Assembly (NCBI RefSeq): GCF_012911895.1
Contig: NZ_JAAXCV010000026.1
Coordinates: 2,501-66,500, forward strand
Direction: 5' to 3'
DNA: 64,000 bases
From: Bacillus sp. RO3
Lineage (GTDB): Bacteria > Bacillota > Bacilli > Bacillales > Bacillaceae_B
Part shown: positions 28,738 through 38,995 of the stretch, piece after piece
Numbering within the stretch: position 1 is the stretch's first letter
How the letters are laid out: the number at the start of each line of letters is the position of its first letter
Notes under the pieces: generated by a model
Told to the model about the DNA's origin: nothing
The model's input: only the letters and a program-made list of their open reading frames with translations
The model's database searches: none
Position numbers and translations under genes: made by a program

Positions 28738-29079
28738 TCACCTTTCACGACTCATATCAATGATCCTGATTACATTTTCACCGTCACCTTGAAAGATAGC
28801 ATATCTGCCTGGGGGGATATCACATGGTGGTTTAATAAAATGGAGTTTCTCCTTGTGCTTGGCATAGTAATCATCCACGCTGTTCACGATAAAAATACCG
28901 CCTGCTCCTAAATCAGGCTCGTCATTTTCAATCATCAATTGGACATCCGTTCCAGGCAATTTGAGGGCAATCGTATGATCTCCTTCCCTCCATGCTTCCT
29001 CAAAACCCAGCGTATTAGAATAATAATGATAAGACTTCTTTAAATCTTTTACAGGATGACATAAAAAAGCGAGTTTCAA
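28738..29079 (-). CDS. VOC-family (glyoxalase-like) protein
   Basis: The 113-residue single-module protein has the VOC beta-alpha pattern: LKLAFLCHPVKDLKKSYHYYSNTLGF, then LPGTDVQLMIEND and YAIFQGDGENVIRIID. TTG at 29079 is the start because GAGGTG lies seven bases before it. Metal ligands can be guessed (His near the N terminus, Glu in GENV), but enzyme activity is not certain. It follows the nucleotidyltransferase gene by 22 bases and is probably co-transcribed. Confidence 0.8.
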   Translation of the reverse strand: MKLAFLCHPVKDLKKSYHYYSNTLGFEEAWREGDHTIALKLPGTDVQLMIENDEPDLGAGGIFIVNSVDDYYAKHKEKLHFIKPPCDIPPGRYAIFQGDGENVIRIIDMSRER

Positions 29080-29101
29080 TTTACTACACCTCATCTTTCT
29101 A

Positions 29102-29899
29102 TTATTCAAGAACCAATCCAAGTATCTCATCCACCCATTCACGATGCTCTTCCTTCTCAAGCAGCCCGCACAATGACCGGTGAACTCGCTTAAATTCAGG
29201 AACCATTTCCCTCATCACAGCATTCATTTCACCGGGATTCCGGTTGCATGACCAACTTTTGAGCAATGCTTTTTGATCCGTGGTGAAACTCGATCTCTCT
29301 CCTTCATACCTTGACCAGTCCCCTGAAGCATTCGGCACTCTTCCTTTCTCCATATCCCAGCCTGCAGCGATGGACCATCTCATCATATCGATGGAATGAA
29401 GGGCATAATACATTTCTCCCCGATTTCCCCTGCGATACACTTCATGACTGTGAGCAAAGAATTTACTTCTCCAAATCTCGAACTCTTCATTTGTCACTCG
29501 ATAGTCCATCATTTGGGATGCGTCAACCGTCGCCTGGACACAATGGTGTGGATCATAAACGATGTCTGCTTCCTTTAAATAGAAAGAAGGCTTAAGGTCC
29601 TGCTTCCTATAATAAAAGGAATCTACTTTTACAAAGTTTCTAAAATGAGCGACAGTATGAGCAGCCCAAGGGAAATCCTCGTAAAACAGGACCTCCCCCC
29701 ATTTCCCTGCCCTCTCCTTCTTCCTTGCCCTATACTCTTCAAATGTATGATCTTTCACTACAATTCTAAGATCCAGATCTGAATAAAGGTCATGATTTCC
29801 CCGAGCCATTGAACCGCCATAGAAAAATGCCAGGACATTTTCATCGTTTAAGAGATCTTTTTGAATGGAATCTTTCAGTTTATCACGCTCTTGTACCAA
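29102..29899 (-). CDS. Nucleotidyltransferase, AadK-like
   Basis: The 265-residue protein has the polymerase-beta nucleotidyltransferase motif GGSMARGNHDLYSDLDLRIVV (residues about 28-48), with the metal-binding Asp pair in SDLDL, and a helical C-terminal half, the layout of aminoglycoside 6-adenylyltransferase relatives. Whether it modifies an antibiotic is not shown by sequence. Start is uncertain: the frame opens after a TGA and the only candidate is TTG at 29899 with a weak purine-rich site. Confidence 0.75.
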   Translation of the reverse strand: MVQERDKLKDSIQKDLLNDENVLAFFYGGSMARGNHDLYSDLDLRIVVKDHTFEEYRARKKERAGKWGEVLFYEDFPWAAHTVAHFRNFVKVDSFYYRKQDLKPSFYLKEADIVYDPHHCVQATVDASQMMDYRVTNEEFEIWRSKFFAHSHEVYRRGNRGEMYYALHSIDMMRWSIAAGWDMEKGRVPNASGDWSRYEGERSSFTTDQKALLKSWSCNRNPGEMNAVMREMVPEFKRVHRSLCGLLEKEEHREWVDEILGLVLE

Positions 29900-30095
29900 C
29901 TGCCGGTCTCTCTCTTCATACGCTGCTTTAAATCCCGCACATCACTCTGCCACATCCTTTCATTTAATATTTACTGCCTATACGCTATGAATCTTGAACA
30001 CAGGAAAAATTCATTTAGTGGAAAACCCACACTTTCTTTAAATTCCCTTCCCCTTATGTATTAAATTTATATTACCATATAAATCCATCAATCGT

Positions 30096-30120
30096 GTTTG
30101 TATTTTCTGAAAATACGAAC
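30096..30120. promoter_or_regulatory. 25-bp inverted repeat, possible operator
   Basis: Half-sites GTTTGTATTTTC and GAAAATACGAAC flank a single T and match in 11 of 12 positions. It lies in the 292-base divergent gap between the nucleotidyltransferase and the ABC1 kinase, about 70 bases before the latter. There is no T-run, so it is not a terminator. Confidence 0.5.
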
Positions 30121-30191
30121 AGCAGAAACTTTCTTCTTTCTTGCCTGTATTACATAATAGAAACAGATAGTCCGTTACGGGGGATGAAACG

Positions 30192-31814
30192 ATGAAATCC
30201 GAGAAAAAGCTTTGGAGAATGTGGAAAGTATTATCATTGGCTTTGTCAATTGTCGCAAGGGTCTACTGGTATAGACTGCAGGGAAAACCCCAATGGGAAA
30301 GAGATAAGCTTTGGGAACGGATCGGAAGAGAGTTTAAAGAAACCCTCTTTGAATTAAATGGGGTGTTGATCAAGGTGGGGCAACTATTAAGTATACGGGA
30401 AGACCTCCTTCCAAAAGAATTTGTCCATCAAATTCAGGACTTGGTGGATCAAGTCCCTCCCTCACCTTGGAAGGAGATCGAATCGGTTCTTGAAAGGGAA
30501 TGGGGAAGCCCCGTTTCATCAAGGATAAGGGGAATGAAACCTGAAGCCATAGCCTCAGCTTCAATCGGGGAAGTGTACAAAGGGATGCTTCTGGACGGGA
30601 CCGAAGTTGCAATCAAAGTACAGCGTCCGGAAATCCCCTCTCTCGTGAAGACTGATTTCCGCAGCCTTTCCATCATCATCTGGTTTGCCCGATATTTCGC
30701 CCCGGTGCCGAAAGGATTCATTGATTTTAAGAAGCTCTATCAAGAGTTGAAACATGTCATCGAACAGGAACTCGACTTTTCCAAGGAAATGAATACAGCC
30801 ATTTCCTTTAAACAGCGCTTCATGAAGTATTCCAATGTAAAAATCCCGACGGTGTACCCTGAGCTATGTACCGATAAAGTGATTGTGATGGAATGGGTGG
30901 ACGGGTTTCGATTGAATGATAAGGAAGCGATCCAATTTCACGGGTTAAATAGGAAGAATCTGACACAGGATTTAATCCGTCTCTTCCTCCCTCAGTGGCT
31001 GGAACCGGGGATCTTTCATGCAGACCCTCATGCAGGCAATATCCTGCTTCAACCTGACGGCACTTTCGTCCTGTTGGATTACGGAATGATAGGCGAGATT
31101 TCAAAACAAGATGCTGTACACTTTCAAGATTTGTTGGAAGGAGTGCTTTTAAAGAATTTCCGAAAAGCTTCGGAGGCACTGGCCAATTTAGGATTCCTCC
31201 TTCCAGATGCCAGTCCAAAAACGATTGAACCTGTGCTGAAGGAATGGATCTCCATTGATATGGAGCAGTACAAGGCGATGGATCTGGTGTCTGTAAAGAA
31301 AGAAATCAACGATTTGGTGAAGTCCTTGCCGGTACAAGTACCGACACGTTTTATCTTTTTGGGCCGTTCATTCGCCACCATCGAGGGACTTATCCATTCG
31401 TTAAGTCCTGAGGAAGAAACACTTGAAGTAGTCAAACCGGCCTTTTTGGATTGGGTGAAGGACAGTAACACCACTAAGTGGGCGCTTCTCATGAAATGGA
31501 TCAGCGCACAGCCATTCTTCCAGACTTTCCAACATGTACGGCAGCTTCTTGAAATCCCTGAAAAAGCACTCGCACAAAAGGATTACCAGCAGCAAAATCA
31601 GTTTCAATTCCACTTATTTGAAAATCAGAAGAAACAAGCTTTCATTCTTTTCCTGTCAGGGTGCATCGGTGCCTTAACAGGACTAGGGTTCAGTATGGCA
31701 CTCATTTGGCAAGTAAGCTTCAGTCTTGCCGGATTGGGGCTTGTCATGTATTCGATCGCTTCCATCAGGCAAAGAACTTGGTTGAAAAGGCTGAAAAATG
31801 GACATCTGCACTAA
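30192..31814 (+). CDS. ABC1/UbiB-family atypical kinase
   Basis: The 540-residue protein belongs to the AarF/ABC1/UbiB family. It has the KxGQ motif (LIKVGQLLSIREDLLP), the Ala-rich loop AIASASIGEVYKG that replaces a P-loop, AIKVQRP with the ATP lysine, EQELDFSKEMNTA, the catalytic-loop region GIFHADPHAGNIL and metal-binding VLLDYGMIG. Two hydrophobic helices end the protein (about 480-530). Family members support quinone or lipid metabolism. The GGGGGATGAAACG site supports the start. A stem-loop at 31819-31851 has its T/A tract in the loop, so it is a doubtful terminator. Confidence 0.9.
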   Translation: MKSEKKLWRMWKVLSLALSIVARVYWYRLQGKPQWERDKLWERIGREFKETLFELNGVLIKVGQLLSIREDLLPKEFVHQIQDLVDQVPPSPWKEIESVLEREWGSPVSSRIRGMKPEAIASASIGEVYKGMLLDGTEVAIKVQRPEIPSLVKTDFRSLSIIIWFARYFAPVPKGFIDFKKLYQELKHVIEQELDFSKEMNTAISFKQRFMKYSNVKIPTVYPELCTDKVIVMEWVDGFRLNDKEAIQFHGLNRKNLTQDLIRLFLPQWLEPGIFHADPHAGNILLQPDGTFVLLDYGMIGEISKQDAVHFQDLLEGVLLKNFRKASEALANLGFLLPDASPKTIEPVLKEWISIDMEQYKAMDLVSVKKEINDLVKSLPVQVPTRFIFLGRSFATIEGLIHSLSPEEETLEVVKPAFLDWVKDSNTTKWALLMKWISAQPFFQTFQHVRQLLEIPEKALAQKDYQQQNQFQFHLFENQKKQAFILFLSGCIGALTGLGFSMALIWQVSFSLAGLGLVMYSIASIRQRTWLKRLKNGHLH

Positions 31815-31877
31815 TCTAACAAGGTGACCTAAAAAAAAGGGCACCTTGTCTATCACCTCACATAATATTTGTAATGA

Positions 31878-32222
31878 TTATTCATTTTCTTCGTCCCTGA
31901 TCAATGCTCCATGCTCATTCGGGTCGTATTGATATTCATCAAGGTCAATCCGGTTATTCAATAAAAATTGAACTCCCTCCGCCTCAAGGGAAAGTCGTTG
32001 CGTCATTACCTGTTCTTCATCACGAAAGCCGATTTCCCCTTTGCTGTTCACAACCCGATGCCAGGGGAGCCGGTGCTTATTACTCATGGCATGAAGAATG
32101 CGAACCACCTGCCTTGCCGCTCTTGGACTGCCAGCGACTGCTGCAACTTGTCCGTAGGTCATCACTTGTCCTGGAGGAATGCTCTGCATGATCTTCACCG
32201 CCCGTTCAGTAAACGGCTTCAT
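31878..32222 (-). CDS. Alkyltransferase-like protein (ATL), MGMT relative without the catalytic Cys
   Basis: The 114-residue protein is the DNA-binding domain of the Ogt/MGMT family: PPGQVMTYGQVAAVAGSPRAARQVV, then LPWHRVVNSKG. In active methyltransferases this motif is PCHRV; here Trp54 replaces the acceptor Cys. This is the hallmark of ATL proteins, which bind O6-alkylguanine and pass it to nucleotide excision repair. AGAGGTGAATACAT precedes the ATG. The acidic C-terminal tail is unusual but carries no motif I know. Confidence 0.88.
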   Translation of the reverse strand: MKPFTERAVKIMQSIPPGQVMTYGQVAAVAGSPRAARQVVRILHAMSNKHRLPWHRVVNSKGEIGFRDEEQVMTQRLSLEAEGVQFLLNNRIDLDEYQYDPNEHGALIRDEENE

Positions 32223-32492
32223 ATGTATTCACCTCTCTCTGTCTCTTCATTTACCTAAATTCATGTGATAATAAAGATCATCCTTTATCTTTTCACTATC
32301 ACTTTAACTGGTAAAAGTCTTTAAATATTCAGCTTAAATGGCTAAAAAAAGAACACCCTACAGAATGTACTGAATTCATTGTAATACGCAAGTCCATGTT
32401 TGTGAAATACTCTCAGATAAAGTCGATTTCCTAGAAGATTTACCACGAATATATTACACTGGCTATGAACGAATAAAAGGACGTGATAGTAA

Positions 32493-33236
32493 ATGGATAT
32501 TAAACTGATTGCACTGGATATGGACGGAACGCTTGTTAATCACCATGGAGAAGTTTCCCATGAAAATGCTCAGGCGATTCAACGCGCAAAAGCAAAAGGG
32601 ATACATGTAGTGTTAAGCACCGGCCGTTCCCTCTTCACATGCCGGGACATTTCAGATGAACTGGGACGTTCATCTTATCTGGTCACGGTGAATGGAGGGG
32701 AAATCTATGATCACGAATATCATCTGGTAGACAGCCTCCCCCTCGATGTTGACCTTGTAAAGCAGCTTTGGGCATTAAAACAAGAGCATGATGTATACTT
32801 TTGGTCTTCCACTTCCCAAGGATTATTCAATAGTAGAAAGCCTTTCGATCAGGACATTGAAACATACAATTGGCTGAAGTTCGGATTTGATATTCAGGAT
32901 GATGAGGTCCGTAAGGTGATGATGGACGAACTTGTGAAAAATGAAGCACTTGAAATCACGAATTCATCCCCTACCAATATTGAAATCAATCCCGCTGGTG
33001 TCAATAAAGCTGCAGCATTAGTGAAGGTATGCAAATGGCTTGGCCTTTCCATGGATCACGTCATGGCAGTGGGTGACAGCATGAATGACATTGCCATGAT
33101 TCGGGAAGCAGGCTTCGGAGTGGCCATGGGAAATGCCCAGGAAGCCGTTAAAGAGGCTGCTGATTGGGTAACAGGTATCAATACCGACCATGGAGTTGCA
33201 CAGGCGATTGATAAAGTCCTTTCAGAAATGGAATAA
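32493..33236 (+). CDS. Cof-type HAD hydrolase
   Basis: The 247-residue HAD phosphatase has motif I LDMDGTLVN, motif II STGRS, the lysine in NKAAALVKV and motif IV VGDSMNDIAMIREAGFGVAM. The cap is the C2B type of Cof/YkrA/YitU proteins, which dephosphorylate sugar phosphates or flavin precursors; the substrate cannot be named. The 270-base gap upstream is AT-rich, with nothing I can name. Confidence 0.88.
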   Translation: MDIKLIALDMDGTLVNHHGEVSHENAQAIQRAKAKGIHVVLSTGRSLFTCRDISDELGRSSYLVTVNGGEIYDHEYHLVDSLPLDVDLVKQLWALKQEHDVYFWSSTSQGLFNSRKPFDQDIETYNWLKFGFDIQDDEVRKVMMDELVKNEALEITNSSPTNIEINPAGVNKAAALVKVCKWLGLSMDHVMAVGDSMNDIAMIREAGFGVAMGNAQEAVKEAADWVTGINTDHGVAQAIDKVLSEME

Positions 33237-33382
33237 AATCGTTTGCCAGGCTGAAGTGGATCAGGCACTTCGTCTGTCAAAGGTGCTTTATTCCGGCAGT
33301 TAAGTCCCCAATGGATTGAATCCATTAACATCCGATATGTATCCAAACTGATGGCGGTTGTCTAATGGATTTATACCAAGAT

Positions 33383-33427
33383 AGAAAGAGCAAGAAGCAT
33401 CCGCTAAGGATGCTTCTTGCTCTTTCT
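33383..33427. terminator. Bidirectional terminator between the HAD gene and clpE
   Basis: A perfect 20-bp stem (AGAAAGAGCAAGAAGCATCC with its complement) around GCTAA. It is about 150 bases from the HAD stop and 50 from the clpE stop. Confidence 0.8.
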
Positions 33428-33478
33428 AAGATTTCTCAATTTCACGAAAAGAAATACATCTACTCTATCTCATCATTC

Positions 33479-35593
33479 TTATTCAACGATGATCTCATCA
33501 TCTACAACAGAAACGAATACTTCCGATACTTCATCTTCATCCAGAAGTATATCTGCCACTTTATCTTCCACTCTTTCCTGGATCACTCGTCGTAACGGCC
33601 TTGCCCCAAATTCAGGATGATACCCAAGTTCAACCAGCTTTTCTTTCGCTTCCTTGTCAAACGTTACGGTAATGCCCTGTTCTTTCAATTCAGCCTGCAA
33701 ATCATTCAGCATAAGATCCAGAATGTGCAGAAGTTCTTGTTTTTCAAGTGATTTAAACTCAATGATACTGTCAAAGCGGTTCAAGAATTCAGGCTTAAAG
33801 TAAGCTCCCAGAGATTGAAGAATATTGGTTTCTTTAATCGCATCTGTACCGCCTGTGTTGAATCCAACCACCGCTTCTTTCTTGTCTGTGACTCCTGCGT
33901 TACTTGTCATGATGATCACCGTTTCTTTAAAGCTGACCGTTCTGCCCTGGCTGTCAGTCAGGCGTCCGTCTTCAAGGATTTGAAGGAACATATGCTGGAC
34001 ATCGGGATGTGCTTTCTCAATTTCATCCAGAAGAATGATGGAATACGGATTACGTCTTACTTTCTCAGTCAATTGTCCAGATTCTTCGTGACCTACATAA
34101 CCAGGAGGTGAACCGATCAATTTGGAGACGGAGTGCTTTTCCATATATTCACTCATATCCAATCTCAGCATGGACTCCTTCGAACCAAACAACTCTTCTG
34201 CCAGTGTTTTAGTTAACTCTGTTTTTCCTACACCTGTCGGTCCGACAAATAGGAATGTACCGATCGGACGGTGCTTCGCCTTCAAACCAGCACGGCTGCG
34301 CCTAATGGCTTTCGCCACTTTCTTCACCGCTTCTTCCTGCCCGATCACTTTACCAGCAAGATTTGCCTCGAGGGACTTCATTCGTTTGCGGTCATCACTT
34401 TGGAGCTTCCCTACCGGGATGCCTGTTTTGGATTCAATAATCATCTGGATCAGTTCTTTTTCTACCTTTGCTTTAGAGACTTGCCCATTATCATCCAATT
34501 GCTTTTCTAATTCCAGTTCCTGGTCGCGAAGGATGGCAGCCTGTTCATAATTCTCTTCTTTTGTCGCCTGTTCCTTCTTCCGTTTGATATCGTTCAACTC
34601 TTTTAACAGAGAGGTCTTGTTTGTTCCCTCTGACTGAAGGTTGACTTTAGAACCTGCCTCATCCATTAAATCGATGGCTTTGTCCGGTAAATAGCGATCC
34701 TGAATGTATCGATGGGACAGTTTCACACAAGCCTCAATGCTTTCGTCTGTATATTTCACACCATGATAGTCCTCATACTTATCTTTTAAGCCTCTTAAGA
34801 TTTCCACGGCTTCTTCAGGCGTCGGCTCATTCACCATCACCGGCTGGAAACGGCGCTCCAGAGCTGCATCTTTTTCAATCTGACGATATTCCTTTAATGT
34901 GGTAGCGCCGATCACCTGTATTTCACCTCGTGCCAATGCAGGTTTTAAAATGTTACCTGCGTCCATTGAGCCTTCGGCGGAGCCTGCACCTACTAACTGG
35001 TGGATCTCATCTATAAATAACATAACGTTCTGACGATTATGAAGCTCACTGATAATGGCCTTCAAGCGTTCTTCAAAGGAACCTCGTACTCCTGTACCGG
35101 CTGTCAATGAAGCAACATCCATTACATACACTTCTTTATTTAACAGCTTTGACGGCACATCACCCGCTACTATTTTAAGGGCCAATCCTTCTGCGATGGC
35201 TGTTTTACCTACGCCAGGTTCACCGATAAGTACAGGATTATTTTTGTTGCGGCGATTTAAGATTTCAATGACACGATCCACTTCTTTGTCCCTTCCAATC
35301 ACAGGGTCGATCAAACCGGCTTTGGCGGCCCCTGTCACATTTCGGCCGTATTGATCAAGAATGCCGTTTCCTCCATTGCCACCTTTGGTATCGTTTTGAT
35401 CATTGTGATTAGAATTTGCACCCATGCTCATCCCTTTAAACAACTCATCAAACGGAAATCCTCCATGTAATCCAGAAGGCGTGTGCTGCTTTTGAAAGCA
35501 AGCAGAACACATTTTCATACTGGATTTTTCTCCGTTCACTTGCTTATAGACTTCCACAGTTGCTTGATTGTGTTGACATACTTGACATTTCAT
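33479..35593 (-). CDS. clpE: ClpE, Hsp100 ATPase
   Basis: ClpE unfolds proteins for the ClpP protease and takes part in heat-shock recovery. The 704-residue protein has an N-terminal zinc finger (Cys3, Cys6, Cys29, Cys32), AAA+ domain 1 with GEPGVGKTA, a UVR-like coiled middle ([19 protein letters not shown]) and AAA+ domain 2 with GPTGVGKTE. The zinc finger and missing ClpC-type N domain identify ClpE. AGGAGGG precedes the ATG, and CtsR operators lie upstream. Confidence 0.95.
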   Translation of the reverse strand: MKCQVCQHNQATVEVYKQVNGEKSSMKMCSACFQKQHTPSGLHGGFPFDELFKGMSMGANSNHNDQNDTKGGNGGNGILDQYGRNVTGAAKAGLIDPVIGRDKEVDRVIEILNRRNKNNPVLIGEPGVGKTAIAEGLALKIVAGDVPSKLLNKEVYVMDVASLTAGTGVRGSFEERLKAIISELHNRQNVMLFIDEIHQLVGAGSAEGSMDAGNILKPALARGEIQVIGATTLKEYRQIEKDAALERRFQPVMVNEPTPEEAVEILRGLKDKYEDYHGVKYTDESIEACVKLSHRYIQDRYLPDKAIDLMDEAGSKVNLQSEGTNKTSLLKELNDIKRKKEQATKEENYEQAAILRDQELELEKQLDDNGQVSKAKVEKELIQMIIESKTGIPVGKLQSDDRKRMKSLEANLAGKVIGQEEAVKKVAKAIRRSRAGLKAKHRPIGTFLFVGPTGVGKTELTKTLAEELFGSKESMLRLDMSEYMEKHSVSKLIGSPPGYVGHEESGQLTEKVRRNPYSIILLDEIEKAHPDVQHMFLQILEDGRLTDSQGRTVSFKETVIIMTSNAGVTDKKEAVVGFNTGGTDAIKETNILQSLGAYFKPEFLNRFDSIIEFKSLEKQELLHILDLMLNDLQAELKEQGITVTFDKEAKEKLVELGYHPEFGARPLRRVIQERVEDKVADILLDEDEVSEVFVSVVDDEIIVE

Positions 35594-35683
35594 TTCACAT
35601 TCCCTCCTATAATCGTGTTTTATATAAAGATATTTTAATTGTTTGAATGGATAAGGTCATTCTCTCTTTACAAGGATGTTCAC

Positions 35684-35739
35684 TTTGACTTTCTTTGACC
35701 TTATACACAAAGTATACTTTGACCTTTTTTGACTTTCAA
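35684..35739 (-). promoter_or_regulatory. clpE promoter with two CtsR operators
   Basis: On the minus strand, TTGAAA (35734-35739), 17 bases, TATACT (35711-35716). CtsR heptad pairs (RGTCAAA-NNN-RGTCAAA) lie over the spacer (35718-35734: AGTCAAA-AAA-GGTCAAA) and downstream of the -10 (35684-35700: GGTCAAA-GAA-AGTCAAA). This matches CtsR repression of B. subtilis clpE. The remaining ~190 bases to katE hold only its terminator. Confidence 0.9.
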
Positions 35740-35928
35740 GATTTTTGCTTATGGAAATGTTTTCTTTTTTCGAAGAAGTAAATCAAAGGAGTTCCTTTTT
35801 GATCGAAGAGTATAGGAGATGTGGAAGGGTAAAATCAAGTAGTTCGCTTATGAAATCGAACCTTTGGAAAGACGTGTAGACAGGGGAATGATCATTTCCC
35901 AACATCATTATCCGAATTGGCAAATACC

Positions 35929-35958
35929 AAAAAAGAGAGGGGGCTTCCCCCTCTCCCA
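35929..35958 (-). terminator. Terminator after katE
   Basis: Minus strand: AGAGGGGG-AAG-CCCCCTCT, then TTTTTT. Confidence 0.88.
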
Positions 35959-35966
35959 GTTAAAAG

Positions 35967-38018
35967 TTAAACGAATTTGCGTTCCCAGTGACGATGAGCG
36001 GCGATTGCTTCTGTAAATTCTCTTGAGAAGGATTCCATGTCTTCACCAACCACGACACCTGTACCTTTGACACCGGCTGCTTCCAGCCAGTGGATTCCTT
36101 CATGAGTGGCACCGATCGGTTTGAAATGAGAATACGCTTCTCTCAAAAAGTAGTTTGTTTCTTGGGAGAATGATGGGTCCACGTTCTCCCCGCCTGCTGC
36201 ATAAAGACTGTCGAACAGGACGGATTCACCTGTTAAGAACGTATGGTCCACTTCCAGTTCTGAACCGTCATCACCCTTTCTCACACCAAGTTTGTCACTG
36301 ATTATTTCAGTCTGTATTCCTTCTTCCTCCAGAGCCGCTAGGACCTTCTTCACTTCTTCGCCTTTAAAGCCGTTCCCTACGATCACTCCCACTTTCCGTG
36401 TAGACGGCTTTTTAATCGTCTTTTCTTGGCTTAAGGCAGGAGAGGACTTGGTTACCCTCGAACCTTCCCCCTCCGGAACCTTTGCATTGATGGCTTCTGC
36501 GAAACCTTTTGCAAGATCTATGCTTACGTTTGCAAACATATTTACCACCTGCTGCTGGACCGATTTACTCTTCACTTTTCCAAGCTCGAAGCTGAAGGCT
36601 TGTACAATATGGTCCTTTTCGGCTTCACTCATGCTGTTCCAGAAGAGCGTCGCCTGGGAGAAATGATCTTTAAAGCTTTCACTTCGGGCTCTCACTTTAC
36701 GGCCTTCCATTTTTTCCTGATAGTGTGTGTAGCCCCCTTCTTCACGACTTGCAGGAGCAGGTGTATTTTTTGCAAGTGAGTTGTTATGATAGCTCACCTG
36801 GCCTTTGTTGATCGTATGTCGACCATACCCGTCCCGCTGGTTATTATGGAATGGGCAAACGGGTCTGTTGATCGGAAGCTCATGAAAATTCGGTCCTCCA
36901 AGACGGATCAATTGTGTATCTGTATAAGAGAATAAGCGTCCCTGTAATAAAGGATCATTGGAAAAGTCGATTCCCGGTACGACAGAGCCTGGATGGAAAG
37001 CAGCCTGCTCCGTTTCTGCAAATACATTGTCCACATTGCGATTAAGTGTCATTTTACCCACGATCTTCACAGGAACCTCTTCTTCAGGCCATAACTTGGT
37101 AGGATCAAGTACATCAAAGTCAAAGTTAAATTCATCTTCTTCTTTAATGAGCTGAACCCCAAGTTCATACTGGGGGTAATCACCGTTTTCAATTGATTCA
37201 TAAAGATCCCTCCTGTGAAAATCCGGGTCTTTCCCGTTGATTTTCTGAGCCTCGTCCCACACAAGTGAGTGAGTACCAAGTACAGGCTTCCAGTGGAATT
37301 TTACAAAGTGAGCCTTTCCTTCTTCATTCACAAACCGGAATGTATGAACGCCGAAGCCTTCCATCATACGGAGACTGCGGGGGATCGCCCGGTCGGACAT
37401 GGCCCACATGACCATATGGGCTGATTCCTGATTATTCGCTATGAAATCCCAGAATGTATCATGGGCAGAAGCTGCTTGAGGCATTTCGTTATGCGGTTCC
37501 GGCTTGAGCGCATGGACCAGGTCAGGGAATTTAATCGCATCCTGAATAAAGAATACAGGGATATTGTTCCCTACAAGATCGTAGTTGCCTTCTTCTGTAT
37601 AAAACTTGGTTGCAAATCCACGTGCATCACGGACGGTTTCACCGGAACCCCTTGATCCCGCCACAGTTGAAAACCGGACAAAGACAGGTGTCTTCTTTGA
37701 CGTGTCCTGGAGAAATTTTGCACGGGTATATTCTTTCATAGAATCATAAAGTTCGAATTCTCCATGCGCCCCAAATCCGCGTGCGTGGACGATCCGTTCC
37801 GGAATTCGTTCATGGTCGAAGTGAGTCATCTTCTCACGGAAGTGGAAATCCTCCATCAACGTTGGTCCCCGCTCCCCGGCCTTCAACGAAAACTCATCCT
37901 CTGATACTTTCAACCCTTGATTCGTAGTCAGGTGCTTGCCTTCATCCTCCACACGATACTTTTCAAGCTGTTCGTCCTTCCTGCTGCCATTCATTTTCTC
38001 ACGTCGATCGTCTCCCAT
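35967..38018 (-). CDS. katE: Large-subunit catalase KatE
   Basis: This 683-residue clade 2 catalase decomposes hydrogen peroxide. It shows the heme-pocket His ([15 protein letters not shown]), Asn ([19 protein letters not shown]) and proximal Tyr (RLFSYTDTQ), and the C-terminal flavodoxin/GATase-like domain ([20 protein letters not shown]) that marks the large-subunit class. Length is close to the B. subtilis general-stress catalase (686). A sigma-B-type promoter lies upstream. Confidence 0.93.
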   Translation of the reverse strand: MGDDRREKMNGSRKDEQLEKYRVEDEGKHLTTNQGLKVSEDEFSLKAGERGPTLMEDFHFREKMTHFDHERIPERIVHARGFGAHGEFELYDSMKEYTRAKFLQDTSKKTPVFVRFSTVAGSRGSGETVRDARGFATKFYTEEGNYDLVGNNIPVFFIQDAIKFPDLVHALKPEPHNEMPQAASAHDTFWDFIANNQESAHMVMWAMSDRAIPRSLRMMEGFGVHTFRFVNEEGKAHFVKFHWKPVLGTHSLVWDEAQKINGKDPDFHRRDLYESIENGDYPQYELGVQLIKEEDEFNFDFDVLDPTKLWPEEEVPVKIVGKMTLNRNVDNVFAETEQAAFHPGSVVPGIDFSNDPLLQGRLFSYTDTQLIRLGGPNFHELPINRPVCPFHNNQRDGYGRHTINKGQVSYHNNSLAKNTPAPASREEGGYTHYQEKMEGRKVRARSESFKDHFSQATLFWNSMSEAEKDHIVQAFSFELGKVKSKSVQQQVVNMFANVSIDLAKGFAEAINAKVPEGEGSRVTKSSPALSQEKTIKKPSTRKVGVIVGNGFKGEEVKKVLAALEEEGIQTEIISDKLGVRKGDDGSELEVDHTFLTGESVLFDSLYAAGGENVDPSFSQETNYFLREAYSHFKPIGATHEGIHWLEAAGVKGTGVVVGEDMESFSREFTEAIAAHRHWERKFV

Positions 38019-38076
38019 GCTTTCATTCCTCTCTATGATTTTTCATGTTTACTATGTAAACCGGTGTGCTTCTCTA

Positions 38077-38101
38077 GTACCCATCAAGAGCACCATTAAA
38101 C
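38077..38101 (-). promoter_or_regulatory. Sigma-B-type promoter of katE
   Basis: Minus strand: GTTTAA (38096-38101), 13 bases, GGGTAC (38077-38082). The general-stress consensus is GTTTAA-N12-15-GGGTAT, so one base differs. It lies about 60 bases before the katE start. Confidence 0.78.
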
Positions 38102-38264
38102 ATTTTTTGGAGAGCTTGGAACCGATTGGGTATCGTGTCATACTTGTTTACTTAACGTCAGGAACCTTTGTATCCTGTCCTGACTAATGAAGGATGGAAA
38201 AAAAGAATTGGAAAAGAGCAGATGATATTTTTTGAAATAAATTCCACATCAGTCTTTACTTATG

Positions 38265-38314
38265 TAACATTGTTCTGTTAAACTGTTTTTATATAACGTA
38301 ACAATGTTTTGTTA
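38265..38314 (+). promoter_or_regulatory. Paired operators TAACA-N6-TGTTA upstream of yhbD
   Basis: Two 16-bp dyads share the form TAACA-N6-TGTTA: 38265-38280 (TAACATTGTTCTGTTA) and 38299-38314 (TAACAATGTTTTGTTA). They are 34 bases apart and flank the AT-rich TTTTTATATAAC, a possible -10. The second ends 22 bases before the yhbD start. Because yhbD encodes a MerR-like DNA-binding protein, autoregulation is likely (inference). Confidence 0.65.
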
Positions 38315-38335
38315 CATAAAAGAGGTGAAATCTCG

Positions 38336-38971
38336 TTGGATTCAGAACTGATTTCAAAAAAAGAAGTATTGGAATTAACCGGGATTTCATACGGGCAGCT
38401 CTATCGTTGGAAACGAAAGAATATTATTCCTGAAGACTGGTTTATTAAGAAATCAAGCTTTACCGGTCAGGAAACCTTCTTTCCCAGGGATAAAATGCTT
38501 GCCCGCATCGGTGCGATCAAAGAGATGAAAGATGATTACTCACTGGACGAACTTTCTGATTTCTTTTCACCCAATCCTACAAAGGTTGAAGTAAAGGGAG
38601 ATGATTTACGTTCTTTGAACATCCTCTCAGAGCACACCCTGTCCCTCTGTGATTCCCTGCTCCATGACAGAAAGGAATTCGATTTCCAGGATATTCTAAA
38701 CTTGGTGATCATCGAAAAGGTTACAGAGTTACAAATCCCCCAAGAAGAGCAGCAAACCTTGTTTCTTTTTCTCCATGAAACTTTCACTCCCCTGAAAGAA
38801 TCTTCCCTTGAACTTGTAGGTCTTCGTAAAGGTTCCGGATGGATATGGATGCTGATTCCACTTCACTCTGACTTCCTTGTGGACCATACAGTAACGGTGC
38901 AGGTGAGAATTGACCTGCAGCAAATGATGGAAGAGTTAAAAATGACGTTGACGAATATAAGTGGGATGTAA
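38336..38971 (+). CDS. yhbD: YhbD, DUF4004 protein with MerR-like helix-turn-helix
   Basis: The 211-residue protein begins SELISKKEVLELTGISYGQL, then YRWKRKNIIPEDWFIKKSSFTGQETFFPRDKML, a MerR-type winged helix (SKKEVLELTGIS, then YRWKRK). The remainder is a helical/acidic effector part without known motifs. TTG at 38336 follows AGAGGTGA by seven bases. In B. subtilis yhbD leads the yhbDEF operon with two bactofilin genes; here one bactofilin-like gene follows after 24 bases. Confidence 0.83.
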   Translation: MDSELISKKEVLELTGISYGQLYRWKRKNIIPEDWFIKKSSFTGQETFFPRDKMLARIGAIKEMKDDYSLDELSDFFSPNPTKVEVKGDDLRSLNILSEHTLSLCDSLLHDRKEFDFQDILNLVIIEKVTELQIPQEEQQTLFLFLHETFTPLKESSLELVGLRKGSGWIWMLIPLHSDFLVDHTVTVQVRIDLQQMMEELKMTLTNISGM

Positions 38972-38995
38972 CGCCCGAGAAATGGAGGAAATGAT

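Noticed and set aside
31819..31851. Terminator after the ABC1 kinase
   Set aside because: The stem ACAAGGTG/CACCTTGT is good, but the homopolymer tract lies in the loop, not after the stem; it is kept only as a remark.
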